Shown here one piece after another: positions 1-8,365 of a stretch of 51,480 nucleotides of DNA. The stretch is taken from the NCBI GenBank assembly GCA_910588165.1, contig CAJUOR010000005.1, forward strand, positions 1 to 51,480, written 5' to 3'. This stretch comes from an uncultured Thomasclavelia sp. GTDB taxonomy: Bacteria > Bacillota_I > Bacilli_A > Erysipelotrichales > Coprobacillaceae. The translations under genes were made by a program, and so were the position numbers. Numbering within the stretch: position 1 is the stretch's first letter; every line of letters begins with the position of its first letter. The notes under the pieces were generated by a model that was given only the letters and a program-made list of their open reading frames with translations, was not told the origin of the DNA and did not search any database.

Positions 1-75
1 TTTTCTGCGTATCTCTTACGGCTCGATACGGCAAGGCCGGAATCAATCATGTCGGTAAGATCTTGCTCGTTTTAA
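1..75. other. GC-richer edge fragment of unknown origin
   Basis: About the first 75 bases are clearly more GC-rich than the AT-rich DNA that follows. On the minus strand an open frame reads through DLTDMIDSGLAVSSRKRYAE to the window edge, with a possible ATG at the M. On the plus strand a frame ends in a TAA at 73-75. Neither has a visible ribosome binding site. It could be the beginning or the remnant of a gene cut by the window edge. I do not recognise the family. Confidence 0.25.
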
Positions 76-204
76 TGATACGATAATAAAAAATTTGCGT
101 CAATAGAGTAAAATTTTTTAGTAAAACTTTTTTCAGCGCAAGCTAAAGCCGATTAAATTTCAATGTCTTGAAATCCAAGTAACTTTAAAAAAAGATAGGC
201 ATAT

Positions 205-336
205 ATGAAATTTGTTATAGTGAGTTTACATGGCTTTTGTATAGGATTTTTAATTTTTTATATGACGATGATAAACCTTAAAATAAAAAACAGTCATTTT
301 GCCTATTTGGCAAAATCATCTGTTTTTAATAGTTAA
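205..336 (+). CDS. Possible 43-residue hydrophobic peptide
   Basis: ATG to TAA encodes 43 residues with one hydrophobic stretch at about residues 3-24 and a basic, polar tail. It is too short for ordinary ORF calling. The only ribosome binding signal is a weak AGG about 7 bases upstream. Its 3' half is shared with the inverted repeat that serves as the terminator of the opposite-strand gene, so the reading frame may be accidental. If real, it would be a small single-pass membrane peptide. No family is recognised. Confidence 0.2.
   Translation: MKFVIVSLHGFCIGFLIFYMTMINLKIKNSHFAYLAKSSVFNS
284..327 (-). terminator. Terminator of the RibD-like reductase gene
   Basis: An imperfect inverted repeat (ATTTTGCC / GGCAAAAT core, extended by CAG/CTG and A/T runs) lies 30-75 bases downstream of the minus-strand reductase stop. 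On the minus strand it is followed by a T-rich run, as expected of an intrinsic terminator. Confidence 0.65.
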
Positions 337-359
337 TATATACTGAGTGTTTAGAACTT

Positions 360-1055
360 TTACTTTATGACTTTATATTTTAATTGAATATATGAGTTTT
401 CTAATTGATTGCATTCAACTAATTGCAATGGTTTTAATTTATGAAGTTCTTGAGAAGAGGTTATGGATTCTCCATCTATTAAAGTTGATGTGTCTTTTCC
501 GCCTACTAATAATGGAGCGATTACTATGTTTACATAGTCAATTAAATTATCTCTTAAAAATTTCCCGTTTAATGTTCCGCCGGATTGAATTGTAATCGCT
601 TCTGCATCATATTTTTCTGCCATATCAGATAGTAAAGCACTTAAATTTAAAGTATCATAAAATAATATATCAAGATTATTATATTTTTCTTGTAATGAAT
701 ATGCGATATGATTTTTGTTTGTGGTTACAAGGATAAGTCTATCAATCCAATGACATATATAATCTATTCCTTTTTCATTCAAATGGGGCTTATTATCTAT
801 AATAATAAATCTACAATTGACTTTATCAGGATATTCACCTCTTTCGTTGACACCGATTTTAGACATAACTCTACCGGTATTTAATGAATAAAAATCTGTG
901 GTTGCTTCAATTTCATAGTATTGATGTAACCCTTCTTTAACCCCGTCTATTCTAGACCAATCTTTATCAGCATCAAGATGATCACTATTACCACTACTGA
1001 TTTTTCCATCTAATGATTCTAACATAAATAATGTTGTTATTGGTTTTTTCTTCAT
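360..1055 (-). CDS. RibD C-terminal / dihydrofolate reductase-fold protein
   Basis: The 231-residue protein matches the RibD_C family. Visible features are ESLDGKIS near residues 13-20, GRVM at 61-64, SGGTLNG at 158-164 and a PLLVGGK segment at 181-187, which in this family form the NADPH and substrate pocket. Members reduce pterin- or pyrimidine-like substrates. The riboflavin enzyme itself carries an N-terminal deaminase domain, absent here, and there are no rib genes nearby, so the substrate is unknown. The start is set by AGGAGG seven bases upstream. The gene is more AT-rich than the core genes, lies alone between a terminator and a tRNA gene, and may be an acquired accessory gene. Confidence 0.8.
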   Translation of the reverse strand: MKKKPITTLFMLESLDGKISSGNSDHLDADKDWSRIDGVKEGLHQYYEIEATTDFYSLNTGRVMSKIGVNERGEYPDKVNCRFIIIDNKPHLNEKGIDYICHWIDRLILVTTNKNHIAYSLQEKYNNLDILFYDTLNLSALLSDMAEKYDAEAITIQSGGTLNGKFLRDNLIDYVNIVIAPLLVGGKDTSTLIDGESITSSQELHKLKPLQLVECNQLENSYIQLKYKVIK

Positions 1056-1149
1056 AAGTTCCTCCTATACACGTTCATTGAAAGTGGCGATATACAGATA
1101 TTTATTAAATGGACATCTTCGCTTAACTATTCAGTTATATTTTTAAACA

Positions 1150-1180
1150 TATTAAAACTCGAAACATAAAGATTCGAGTT
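1150..1180 (-). terminator. Terminator downstream of tRNA-Leu
   Basis: A perfect 8-bp inverted repeat (AACTCGAA / TTCGAGTT, 9-base loop) begins 12 bases after the tRNA 3' end. On the minus strand a short TTAAT stretch follows. The T-run is weak but the position is right. Confidence 0.6.
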
Positions 1181-1191
1181 GCCAATCAGTC

Positions 1192-1275
1192 TGGTGCGGG
1201 TGATGGGATTTGAACCCACACAAGTTGCCTTACTACCGCCTGAAGATAGCGTGTCTGCCGTTCCACCACACCCGC
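1192..1275 (-). tRNA. tRNA-Leu (anticodon CAG)
   Basis: The minus strand folds into a class II tRNA. The 7-bp acceptor stem is GCGGGTG/CACCCGC and CCA is encoded at 1192-1194. The anticodon stem is CTATC/GGTAG with loop TTCAGGC, giving anticodon CAG for leucine CUG codons. A long variable arm is present, and the T arm is GTGGG-TTCAAAT-CCCAT. All arms are intact, so it should be functional. It has its own promoter and terminator. Confidence 0.97.
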
Positions 1276-1287
1276 ATTGACAAAAAT

Positions 1288-1316
1288 ATTATAGCGATTT
1301 TAAGAGATGTTGTAAA
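1288..1316 (-). promoter_or_regulatory. Promoter of tRNA-Leu
   Basis: On the minus strand TTTACA (1311-1316) and a perfect TATAAT (1288-1293) are separated by exactly 17 bases. The -10 box sits 12 bases upstream of the mature tRNA 5' end. Confidence 0.8.
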
Positions 1317-1341
1317 GTGAACTTTCTGATAATATTTCTTT

Positions 1342-1370
1342 TTATCACTTTAAAAATATTGTATCATAAT
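1342..1370 (+). promoter_or_regulatory. Probable lacZ promoter
   Basis: TTATCA (1342-1347) and CATAAT (1365-1370) have a 17-base spacer and lie about 20 bases before the lacZ ATG. The boxes are only moderate. No cre-like or repressor palindrome was seen here. Confidence 0.45.
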
Positions 1371-1390
1371 AGGTATAGGAGGGATACGTT

Positions 1391-4300
1391 ATGGAATTTA
1401 AATATGCGTGGTTAAAAGATCCGACCATCTTTGCGATTAATCGTTTACCTGCTCATTCAGACCATACATGGTATATAGATGAAAAGGATTTTGCGAATGG
1501 GACACAATCGAATGCCTTGAAATTAAATGGGAAATGGAAGTTTCACTATGCTAAAAATTGGCAAGGAACAATTGATGGCTTTGAGGCTTTAGCTTGCGAT
1601 TGTCAATCATGGGACGATATTGAGGTACCAGGACACATTCAAATGCAGGGATATGGGACTCCTGTCTATGTAAATACAATGTACCCATGGACAGCAAGAG
1701 AGCAATTGGACATCGGGGAAATCCCCGAACATGAAAATCCGATTGGTAGTTACGTTAAGTATTTTGATTTACCGAATAATTTTGTAGGAAGAGCGTTACA
1801 TCTTACTTTTGATGGTGTTGAAACAGCCTTTGCGATTTATATGAATGGTATTTTTGTAGGTTATAGCGAGGACTCGTTTACACCTAGCCATTTTGATGTT
1901 ACACCTTATGTAGTGGCAGGGCGTAATAAATTAGCTGTTCAAGTTTTCCGATACTCGAGTGCAAGCTGGCTTGAAGATCAAGATTTTTGGCGTTTTAGCG
2001 GTATTTTCAGAGATGTGACATTATATGCTTTACCTGATGTGCATGTGTATGATTTGAGTGTTGTGTCTGATTTATATGAGAATTATACCAAGGCACATAT
2101 CGGCCTAGATTTAAGTTTTTTGAAGGCTTCTAAAGGTGAAGTAGGGGCAATTATTTTAGATGCTGATGGTGATGTCGTTGTTAGTAAGAGCGTCGATTTC
2201 AAAGAGGCAAAAGTTGGTTTTGAAATGAACATCAATGAGGATTTGCATTTATGGAGTACCGAGGATCCTTATTTGTATCAAGTTATCTTATATATTTATG
2301 ATGAACATGGCAATTTAGCTGAAATTGTATCTTCGTTGCTTGGCTTAAGAGAGTTTGCGATTTTAAAAGGCATTATGTACTTGAATGGGCAACGCATTAT
2401 TTTTAATGGTGTTAACCGCCACGAATTTTCTATGGTGTCCGGTCGTGTTGTCAGTGATGAACTCATCTATCAAGATTTATTGATTATGAAACAAAATAAT
2501 ATCAATGCTGTGAGAACTTCTCATTATCCAAATCAGACATCTTTTTATCAGATGTGTGATGTGTTAGGTTTATATGTTATCGATGAAACAAACTTAGAAA
2601 CGCATGGGACATGGCAAGTTGCCAAAGAGTGTTTTAATCTGGATAAAGTTTTACCTAATGATAATCCTAAATTCCGTCATGCTGTATTAGACCGGGCTAG
2701 AAGTATGTATGAAAGAGATAAAAATCACCCATCTATTTTAATCTGGTCTTGCGGTAATGAGTCATTTGGCGGGGAAACACTATTTGAGATGTCTGAATAT
2801 TTTAGGGAAGCAGATCCACGACGTATAGTTCATTATGAGGGTGTGTTTAATGACCGACGCAATAATCAAATCAGTGATATTGAAAGTCAAATGTACACGC
2901 CGGCAGACAAAGTGGCGCAATATTTAGATGAACATGATGATAAACCGTTTATTCTTTGCGAATATGCTCATGCTATGGGTAACTCCAATGGTGCTTTACA
3001 TAAATATACTGATTTAGTTGACTTATATCCTCAATATCAAGGTGGTTTTATTTGGGATTTCGTCGATCAGGCTATTTTAAAAGACGGCAAACTCCACTAT
3101 GGTGGGGATTTCCAAGAAAGACCTAGCGATTTTGATTTCTGTGGTAATGGTATCGTTTTTGCCAATCGTAGCTTAACACCTAAAATGCAAGAAGTGAAAT
3201 ATTGTTATCAGCCGATAAGTTTTAGCTTTGAAGAAGAAGAGGTTGTGATTAAAAATAGGCATTTATTTACAAACCTCAATGTTTACGATATTCGCTTTAG
3301 TCTAGCTTATGAAGGTAAGCTCATTGCTGAGTTTAGCGATGTCATTGATTGTCAGCCAAAGGCTTCAGTTACAGTGGCATTACCGTTTTTAGAAGAAATG
3401 ACATCATTTGGTGAATATACGATAACGGTCAGTGCTTTGTTGCATGAAGATACAATTTATGCACAAGCAGGCTATGAAGTTGCTTTTGATCAAATTGTTT
3501 ATGCAACAGCTAAAAAAGAGGCAACTGCCACTAAAATCAATGCTTTACGTATTAGTTATGACGGCTTTAATGTCGGTGCAGTGGGGGAAAACTTCCATGT
3601 TTTCTTCAATATGAAAGGCTTGACAGACTATACTTACGCTAGTAAAGCCTACTTGCATGGGCGTATTGCAAGACCAAATTTCTTTAGACCGGCAACCCAA
3701 AATGATACAGCTAATCAATACGGTTTTAGATATGGACGTTGGCAAAGTGCAAGTCTTTATCAACAAATCATTTATCAGGGCTATCGAACTGATGAAAACA
3801 GAACCTATTTAGAAGTCATGTATAAACATATCCTATGGCCTGATGATGAAAGCTATGTCGATGTGGTTTATCGTGTGGATAGTTTTGGGGCAGTGGAAAT
3901 AGATATGACATTGCACCCCTCTGAAAAGACGATTGAAGCACCGGAATTTGGCTATATGATGAGTATGCCATTAGATTTTGAAGAAGTAACCTATTATGGT
4001 TATGGACCGGAAGAAAATTATGTTGACCGTATTCATGGGGCAAGGTTAGGCATTTTCTCTTATGATATTGATGATAATTTTACACCTTACCTAATGCCGC
4101 AAGAATGTGGCAATCGGTGTGGTGTAAGAAAAGCTTGGATTAGTGACGGACAAAATCATGCTTTGGAAATTACAAGTGATGTATGTGAGTTATCTGTCTT
4201 AAGATATTTACCTAACGAAATTGATAACGCAACCCATGTTGATGAATTGCCAATCCCATATCAAACTGTAGTCAGAATCAATGCGATGCAGATGGGTGTT

Positions 4301-4396
4301 GCAGGCGATAATACTTGGGGTGCTAAAACGCATGATGAATATTTATTGCCGAAAAATGAGGAATTGCATTTCCGCTTTAAAATCAAGGGATATTAA
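1391..4396 (+). CDS. lacZ: Beta-galactosidase, GH2 (LacZ family)
   Basis: A 1001-residue cytoplasmic glycoside hydrolase of family 2, about the length of E. coli LacZ (1023 aa). It hydrolyses terminal beta-galactosides such as lactose. The acid/base motif WSCGNES puts the catalytic Glu near residue 457, and the nucleophile motif ILCEYAHAMGNS puts the second Glu near residue 524. The N-terminal jelly-roll and immunoglobulin-like domains and a C-terminal beta-sandwich domain (DUF4981 and small-chain-like) fit the full family layout. There is no signal peptide. AGGAGGG lies seven bases before the ATG. It stands alone here, with no lactose transporter or regulator adjacent. The lactose/cellobiose-type PTS at 48.8 kb would deliver phosphorylated sugars, which are not substrates of GH2 enzymes. 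Confidence 0.96.
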   Translation: MEFKYAWLKDPTIFAINRLPAHSDHTWYIDEKDFANGTQSNALKLNGKWKFHYAKNWQGTIDGFEALACDCQSWDDIEVPGHIQMQGYGTPVYVNTMYPWTAREQLDIGEIPEHENPIGSYVKYFDLPNNFVGRALHLTFDGVETAFAIYMNGIFVGYSEDSFTPSHFDVTPYVVAGRNKLAVQVFRYSSASWLEDQDFWRFSGIFRDVTLYALPDVHVYDLSVVSDLYENYTKAHIGLDLSFLKASKGEVGAIILDADGDVVVSKSVDFKEAKVGFEMNINEDLHLWSTEDPYLYQVILYIYDEHGNLAEIVSSLLGLREFAILKGIMYLNGQRIIFNGVNRHEFSMVSGRVVSDELIYQDLLIMKQNNINAVRTSHYPNQTSFYQMCDVLGLYVIDETNLETHGTWQVAKECFNLDKVLPNDNPKFRHAVLDRARSMYERDKNHPSILIWSCGNESFGGETLFEMSEYFREADPRRIVHYEGVFNDRRNNQISDIESQMYTPADKVAQYLDEHDDKPFILCEYAHAMGNSNGALHKYTDLVDLYPQYQGGFIWDFVDQAILKDGKLHYGGDFQERPSDFDFCGNGIVFANRSLTPKMQEVKYCYQPISFSFEEEEVVIKNRHLFTNLNVYDIRFSLAYEGKLIAEFSDVIDCQPKASVTVALPFLEEMTSFGEYTITVSALLHEDTIYAQAGYEVAFDQIVYATAKKEATATKINALRISYDGFNVGAVGENFHVFFNMKGLTDYTYASKAYLHGRIARPNFFRPATQNDTANQYGFRYGRWQSASLYQQIIYQGYRTDENRTYLEVMYKHILWPDDESYVDVVYRVDSFGAVEIDMTLHPSEKTIEAPEFGYMMSMPLDFEEVTYYGYGPEENYVDRIHGARLGIFSYDIDDNFTPYLMPQECGNRCGVRKAWISDGQNHALEITSDVCELSVLRYLPNEIDNATHVDELPIPYQTVVRINAMQMGVAGDNTWGAKTHDEYLLPKNEELHFRFKIKGY

Positions 4397-4423
4397 AAAT
4401 TTGTATTTAAAACTTGCCTTGCC

Positions 4424-4453
4424 TTGATAAAACAAGTAAAATAACAGTATAGA
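4424..4453 (+). promoter_or_regulatory. Probable promoter of the DUF402 gene
   Basis: TTGATA (4424-4429), an 18-base spacer and TATAGA (4448-4453) lie just upstream of the GGAGG of the next gene. No strong terminator separates lacZ from it, so read-through is possible. Confidence 0.45.
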
Positions 4454-4471
4454 GATGATGGAGGAGCGACA

Positions 4472-5014
4472 ATGAAAATTAAACACAAGCTCGCAAACCG
4501 CCCGTCTTGGAGCAGAATAAAAGAAAAGAAGTTTAGATGCTGCTATGTCGAAAAGCCTGATTTTCAAGGGTATGTGACACGATTGGATTTAATTAAAGTC
4601 AAGAAGCCACTATATGTTCTCATGCATCGTCAAAGATTGAAAATTGCTGATAACGGATATGTTTGGTACATGCTTTTTCCTGATAAGGAACAGTATTCTT
4701 TGACCGTTATGGTCGATGACAAGGGTGAGATTATTCAATGTTATTTTGATATTGTGTTTAAAAATGAATTGAATGAAGACGGGATTCCCGGCTTTGATGA
4801 CTTATTTTTAGATGTTGTGTTCACCAAAGATGATTCTATCTTGCTTGATGAAGAAGATTTATCAAAAGCACTTTTAGGTGGGCTGATAGATGCAGATACA
4901 GCAGACAAAGCTTATTTTGTCGCCAAAAGGATTTTAGAAGAAGTTGAGGGACATTTTCAACAACTTTGCACATGGATTTGGGATTGTGTCGAAGATTTGC
5001 GACAAGATATTTGA
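4472..5014 (+). CDS. DUF402 domain protein (YgaC-like)
   Basis: A 180-residue soluble protein of the DUF402 family. The central barrel is recognisable from YVWYMLFPD, the acidic cluster around YFDIVFKN and the FLDVVFT....LLDEEDL segment, whose acidic residues in relatives bind divalent metal. Characterised relatives act as nucleoside di- or triphosphate phosphatases or in RNA processing, but the role of this protein cannot be fixed from sequence. GGAGG lies seven bases upstream of the ATG. It forms a single-gene unit followed by a terminator. Confidence 0.75.
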   Translation: MKIKHKLANRPSWSRIKEKKFRCCYVEKPDFQGYVTRLDLIKVKKPLYVLMHRQRLKIADNGYVWYMLFPDKEQYSLTVMVDDKGEIIQCYFDIVFKNELNEDGIPGFDDLFLDVVFTKDDSILLDEEDLSKALLGGLIDADTADKAYFVAKRILEEVEGHFQQLCTWIWDCVEDLRQDI

Positions 5015-5039
5015 TAGTATGACGGGAACTATTGAATAT

Positions 5040-5095
5040 CAAAAAAATTCCGGTAAAGATGTTTATGAACATTTTTTGCCGGATTTTTTATGCTT
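5040..5095 (+). terminator. Terminator after the DUF402 gene
   Basis: A TCCGG/CCGGA arm encloses an inner ATGTT/AACAT hairpin and is followed by a T-run near 5088-5094. It is a two-part stem rather than a compact one. Confidence 0.5.
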
Positions 5096-5131
5096 CAAAA
5101 TGGTGATTATCAAAAGTGGGGAAAGCATCAT

Positions 5132-5167
5132 TTTAAAAGAAAAAATGTGCTTATGCTTAAGCACATT
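5132..5167 (-). terminator. Terminator of the YjjG-like gene, overlapping its stop codon
   Basis: A perfect 10-bp stem (AATGTGCTTA / TAAGCACATT) with a 4-base loop is followed on the minus strand by a T-rich run. The TAA stop of the HAD gene (5157-5159) lies in the stem-loop. Confidence 0.85.
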
Positions 5168-5825
5168 CAAGTAGGGCTAAGAGTTCTTTGTATCCTGCAA
5201 CACAATAAGTGGCTTCTTCAATGGTTTTACCTTCAAAGTTGATAAAGCAAGTATCAAGTCCAAAGCGACAACCACCGGCAATATCACTTGTGGGTGAATC
5301 CCCAATGACAAGGCACTGTTCTTTCGGGACTTGGATTTTCTGAAAGACAGCCTCAAAGAAAGCCGTTGAAGGCTTTTGTGCTCCTATTTCATCTGAAATA
5401 AAGATGACATCAAAATAGTTTTCAAGACCGGAGGTTTTCAGACGAGGATATTGAATATTAGGCATTCCATTGGAAATTAAAACCAAATGATACTTATCTT
5501 TTAGTTTTTCTAAGGTTTCTTTAGCGTAGGGTAGTAGCTCATCGTGTTTGGCAAGTGTTGCTTCATAAAGCGCTTCGACATCTTTTGGATATGTGGTAGG
5601 GTAGAGCTTTAATAAATCGTTAAAGCGACGCTGTTTTAGGGTATCCAAGGTGATTTCTTGTTTTTCTAGTTGACGCCATAAACCATGTGAGATGGTTTTG
5701 TAATCGTCTTTGGCACTAAGCGGTAAGCCGATGGTTGTTAAGACTTCATCTAAACTTCTTTCTTGGGCTAATTGAAAGTCAAATAAAGTATCATCGGCAT
5801 CAAATAATAAATAAGTATATGGCAT
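5157..5825 (-). CDS. HAD-IA hydrolase, YjjG/YfnB-like nucleotidase
   Basis: A 222-residue HAD-superfamily phosphatase with all four motifs: D9-x-D11-x-T13 (DADDT), Ser118 in LISNG, Lys151 in AQKP, and Asp176/Asp181 in GDSPTSD. The long helical cap between residues 17 and 100 is that of subfamily IA. The sequence fits the YjjG/YfnB group, which removes phosphate from pyrimidine 5'-nucleotides including non-canonical ones (family knowledge). It sits 9 bases downstream of the carboxypeptidase stop on the same strand, so both are probably one transcript, although the functions are not obviously linked. Confidence 0.85.
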   Translation of the reverse strand: MPYTYLLFDADDTLFDFQLAQERSLDEVLTTIGLPLSAKDDYKTISHGLWRQLEKQEITLDTLKQRRFNDLLKLYPTTYPKDVEALYEATLAKHDELLPYAKETLEKLKDKYHLVLISNGMPNIQYPRLKTSGLENYFDVIFISDEIGAQKPSTAFFEAVFQKIQVPKEQCLVIGDSPTSDIAGGCRFGLDTCFINFEGKTIEEATYCVAGYKELLALLECA

Positions 5826-5834
5826 GAAATTCTC

Positions 5835-7091
5835 CTATCTTTTCCTTCTTTTTTTGTGTTTATTGTTGCGGTAACGGGTATAAAACTTTTTAGCGATAAC
5901 CGCACCTACAATAACGCCAAGGGCTAAAATGACTAACCATTTAAGCAAATTTAAAATAAATTGAAGGGCAATGCCCCAAGGTGTATTTAATTCTTTTTCC
6001 AATATGATATTTCGATAGCCTAAAACAGTTGTATCATAGTAAAGCGTGGCTTTCCCGACAACCTCACCTTTAACACTTTTTTTGGCATTGTCGTTGTATG
6101 TTGTTTTTATTTGAAATTTTTCAAGTTCACCTTCCTGATATGTAAAAGGAATAAATGGTTTTTCAAGTGCAATTTGTCCACCTATTTCATAAAAATTGTG
6201 TGGTATTTTTGTATCTGTGAAAAGCTGATTGACATCTTGATAACTTTGATACTGACTAAAGCCGTAATTAAAGATTGTTTGTAAATCTTGATAGTAGGCA
6301 GTGCTTGAAGGAGCACTCAACAAGACAGCGACTAATTGGACATCACCTTTTTTCGCATAAGCGACAAAACAGCTGGCAGATTGATCGGTGTAACCTGATT
6401 TACCGCAAATAACTTCCGGAATATAATACTCACTTTCGTCGTCCATACAACGATTGGTCGTATATAAGTAACGTTCATCTTTGGTTTTATTTGTAGAAGG
6501 AATGACGACTTCCTTGGCAGATGTGATTTCAATGTAAGCGGGATTTTGACTGGCTTCGCTCATTATCATCGCCAAATCAATAGCTGTGGTGTAATGGTCC
6601 TTGTCATGTAAACCATGTGGATTGACGAAATTAGTATTCGTACAGCCAATCGCTTTGGCACGCTCATTCATCATTTTCACGAAGTCATCAATACTGCCTC
6701 CGATAGTTTCCGCAACACCATTGGCAGCATCATTAGCGGAAGCTAAACTTGTGGCATAAAGCGCATCTTTCAAGAGCATTTTTTCGCCCGGAAGCAAAGA
6801 GATATGACTACTGCCAAATTCGATGCTTAAAGCAGCCTCTTGCGACATTGTCATTGTTTGGTTGAGATTGCCCTTTTCAACCCCGAGCAACATTGTCATG
6901 ATTTTAGTTGTACTTGCAGGATAGTGTTTATCTGAGCCGTTTTTTTCATATAGGATACGTTTATTGGTAGCGTCCATTAAGACGACGCTGTCACTGTTGA
7001 AAGTAAGCGTGTTATTCTCAGCTTTGACAACAGTTTTTAAGTTAGGTATCCACATACTTAAACATAATAGTAAGACGGCAATTTTCTTCAT
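5835..7091 (-). CDS. D-alanyl-D-alanine carboxypeptidase (PBP5-type, S11)
   Basis: A 418-residue membrane-anchored penicillin-binding protein that trims the terminal D-Ala of peptidoglycan stem peptides. Active-site motifs are S60-T-T-K63, S118-A-N120 and K231-S-G233. A signal peptide covers about residues 1-24. After the C-terminal beta domain, a transmembrane helix at about 377-402 is followed by a basic tail. An upstream in-frame ATG at 7109 immediately precedes AAGGAGGTG, so that sequence is the ribosome binding site for the ATG at 7091, the start chosen here. It resembles DacA/DacF of Bacilli. It could be vegetative or spore-cortex related, and sequence alone does not decide. Confidence 0.93.
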   Translation of the reverse strand: MKKIAVLLLCLSMWIPNLKTVVKAENNTLTFNSDSVVLMDATNKRILYEKNGSDKHYPASTTKIMTMLLGVEKGNLNQTMTMSQEAALSIEFGSSHISLLPGEKMLLKDALYATSLASANDAANGVAETIGGSIDDFVKMMNERAKAIGCTNTNFVNPHGLHDKDHYTTAIDLAMIMSEASQNPAYIEITSAKEVVIPSTNKTKDERYLYTTNRCMDDESEYYIPEVICGKSGYTDQSASCFVAYAKKGDVQLVAVLLSAPSSTAYYQDLQTIFNYGFSQYQSYQDVNQLFTDTKIPHNFYEIGGQIALEKPFIPFTYQEGELEKFQIKTTYNDNAKKSVKGEVVGKATLYYDTTVLGYRNIILEKELNTPWGIALQFILNLLKWLVILALGVIVGAVIAKKFYTRYRNNKHKKRRKR

Positions 7092-7275
7092 AAATTTCAC
7101 CTCCTTCATAAGATAGCATTTTTCCTATGTTTATTTCAATGCCTTTTCGCAATATTATGGGAAAAAATCAATCTAAACATGGATTTGGGTGAAGATTGTC
7201 GACGAAATGAAGATAATTGAACTTGTTTGAAGTTTTTGATGCCTTTTACAAATTATGAAAAAAAACATTTTTACT

Positions 7276-7303
7276 TTGAAAGCGGTTTATTCTATGGTAG
7301 AAT
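7276..7303 (+). promoter_or_regulatory. Promoter of the lactonase gene with overlapping cre-like site
   Basis: TTGAAA (7276-7281), a 16-base spacer and TAGAAT (7298-7303). The -35 box overlaps TGAAAGCGGTTTAT at 7277-7290, which matches a CcpA catabolite-responsive element at about 12 of 14 positions and would block RNA polymerase if bound. Confidence 0.55.
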
Positions 7304-7326
7304 TGATATGAAAGTAGGGATGTTTT

Positions 7327-8352
7327 ATGACAAAAGCTTATATTGCCAGCTATGGCGAAAAGGAAAAAATGGGCATCTACTGTTTGGACATTGATGAAAA
7401 CACATTAAACATGACGCTTTACGAACATTTATTAACGTCTGATTATCCTTCATATTTGATTCGTAAGCATGATTTATTATATGCTTCCCTGAAAAATGCG
7501 ACAGGGCAAAATACCCATGGAGGAGTTGCCAGCTATAAAATTTCACCGGACGGACATTTAGCTTTAAATGATAATTATGCTTCAAGTGGGAGAAGCTATA
7601 CACATCTTTGTATCAGCGATGATGATCGCTATTTGTTTGCGGCTAATTATCATGTTGGGACAACGGCAGCTTACGCTTTAAATGAGCATAAGGTGTCAAA
7701 AAAGGTCAGCGTTGTGCATCATCAAGGACATGGACCCGATCCCAAACAGCGACAATTGAGTCCGCATGCGCATTGTGTCGGCTTTACACCCGATAAAAAA
7801 TTTGTTTACAGTGTTGATTTAGGCAGTGATAAAATCGTATTGTACAGTTATGAAGGGGCGAAGTTGCAATCTGTACGTGAACAGGCTGTTGTTCCCGGCT
7901 CTGGACCTAGACATATGATTTTCAGTCAGGATGGACATTTTGCCTATTTGGTTAATGAAATTGCCAATACCATTATGGTTTTCAGATATTTAGAGGGTGT
8001 TTTTTCTATGATTCAAATGATTTCAACTTTACCTCGCCATTTTAAAGGAGAAAGCAGTACCGCAGCGATACGTCTAAGTGCTTCGGGAACGCATTTGTTT
8101 GTATCAAATCGAGGCCATGACAGCATTGCCATGTATGCGGTCAATAAAGAAAGTGGGAAACTTTATTTACTGTATATGGTGCATACAGGTCAAACCCCTC
8201 GTGACTTTAATATTTACGATGATAAAATCATGTTAGTGGCTTGTCAAAATGCCAATAAAGTAGAAATCTTAAAGATGGATTTAAGCAAGGATTTATTAGA
8301 AAAAACAGAACAATTCGTGGAAATTCCACAACCTGTATGTGTCGTTTTTTAA
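7327..8352 (+). CDS. Lactonase-family beta-propeller (6-phosphogluconolactonase-like)
   Basis: A 341-residue protein of the YbhE/Pgl lactonase family (PF10282), a seven-bladed propeller. Typical blade motifs are HTHGGVASYKI-like and THLCISDDDRYLFAANY, then the conserved SPHAHCVGFTPDKKFVYSVDLGSD region and GPRHMIFS. Relatives hydrolyse 6-phosphogluconolactone in the oxidative pentose phosphate pathway. Several family members have other or unknown lactone substrates, so the exact reaction is inferred. There is no signal peptide. GTAGGGATG upstream provides a modest ribosome binding site. It is transcribed alone, and the terminator shares bases with the stop codon. Confidence 0.85.
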   Translation: MTKAYIASYGEKEKMGIYCLDIDENTLNMTLYEHLLTSDYPSYLIRKHDLLYASLKNATGQNTHGGVASYKISPDGHLALNDNYASSGRSYTHLCISDDDRYLFAANYHVGTTAAYALNEHKVSKKVSVVHHQGHGPDPKQRQLSPHAHCVGFTPDKKFVYSVDLGSDKIVLYSYEGAKLQSVREQAVVPGSGPRHMIFSQDGHFAYLVNEIANTIMVFRYLEGVFSMIQMISTLPRHFKGESSTAAIRLSASGTHLFVSNRGHDSIAMYAVNKESGKLYLLYMVHTGQTPRDFNIYDDKIMLVACQNANKVEILKMDLSKDLLEKTEQFVEIPQPVCVVF

Positions 8353-8365
8353 CGGCACTTTTTTT
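8339..8365 (+). terminator. Terminator of the lactonase gene
   Basis: GTGTCGTT / AACGGCAC (8 bp with one GU pair) is followed by seven T. The TAA stop at 8350-8352 lies in the loop and the start of the 3' arm. Confidence 0.85.

Noticed and set aside
1192..1391. tRNA-Leu as an integration site for the RibD-like gene
   Set aside because: No integrase, no direct repeat of the tRNA 3' end and no other mobile element signs within the window.
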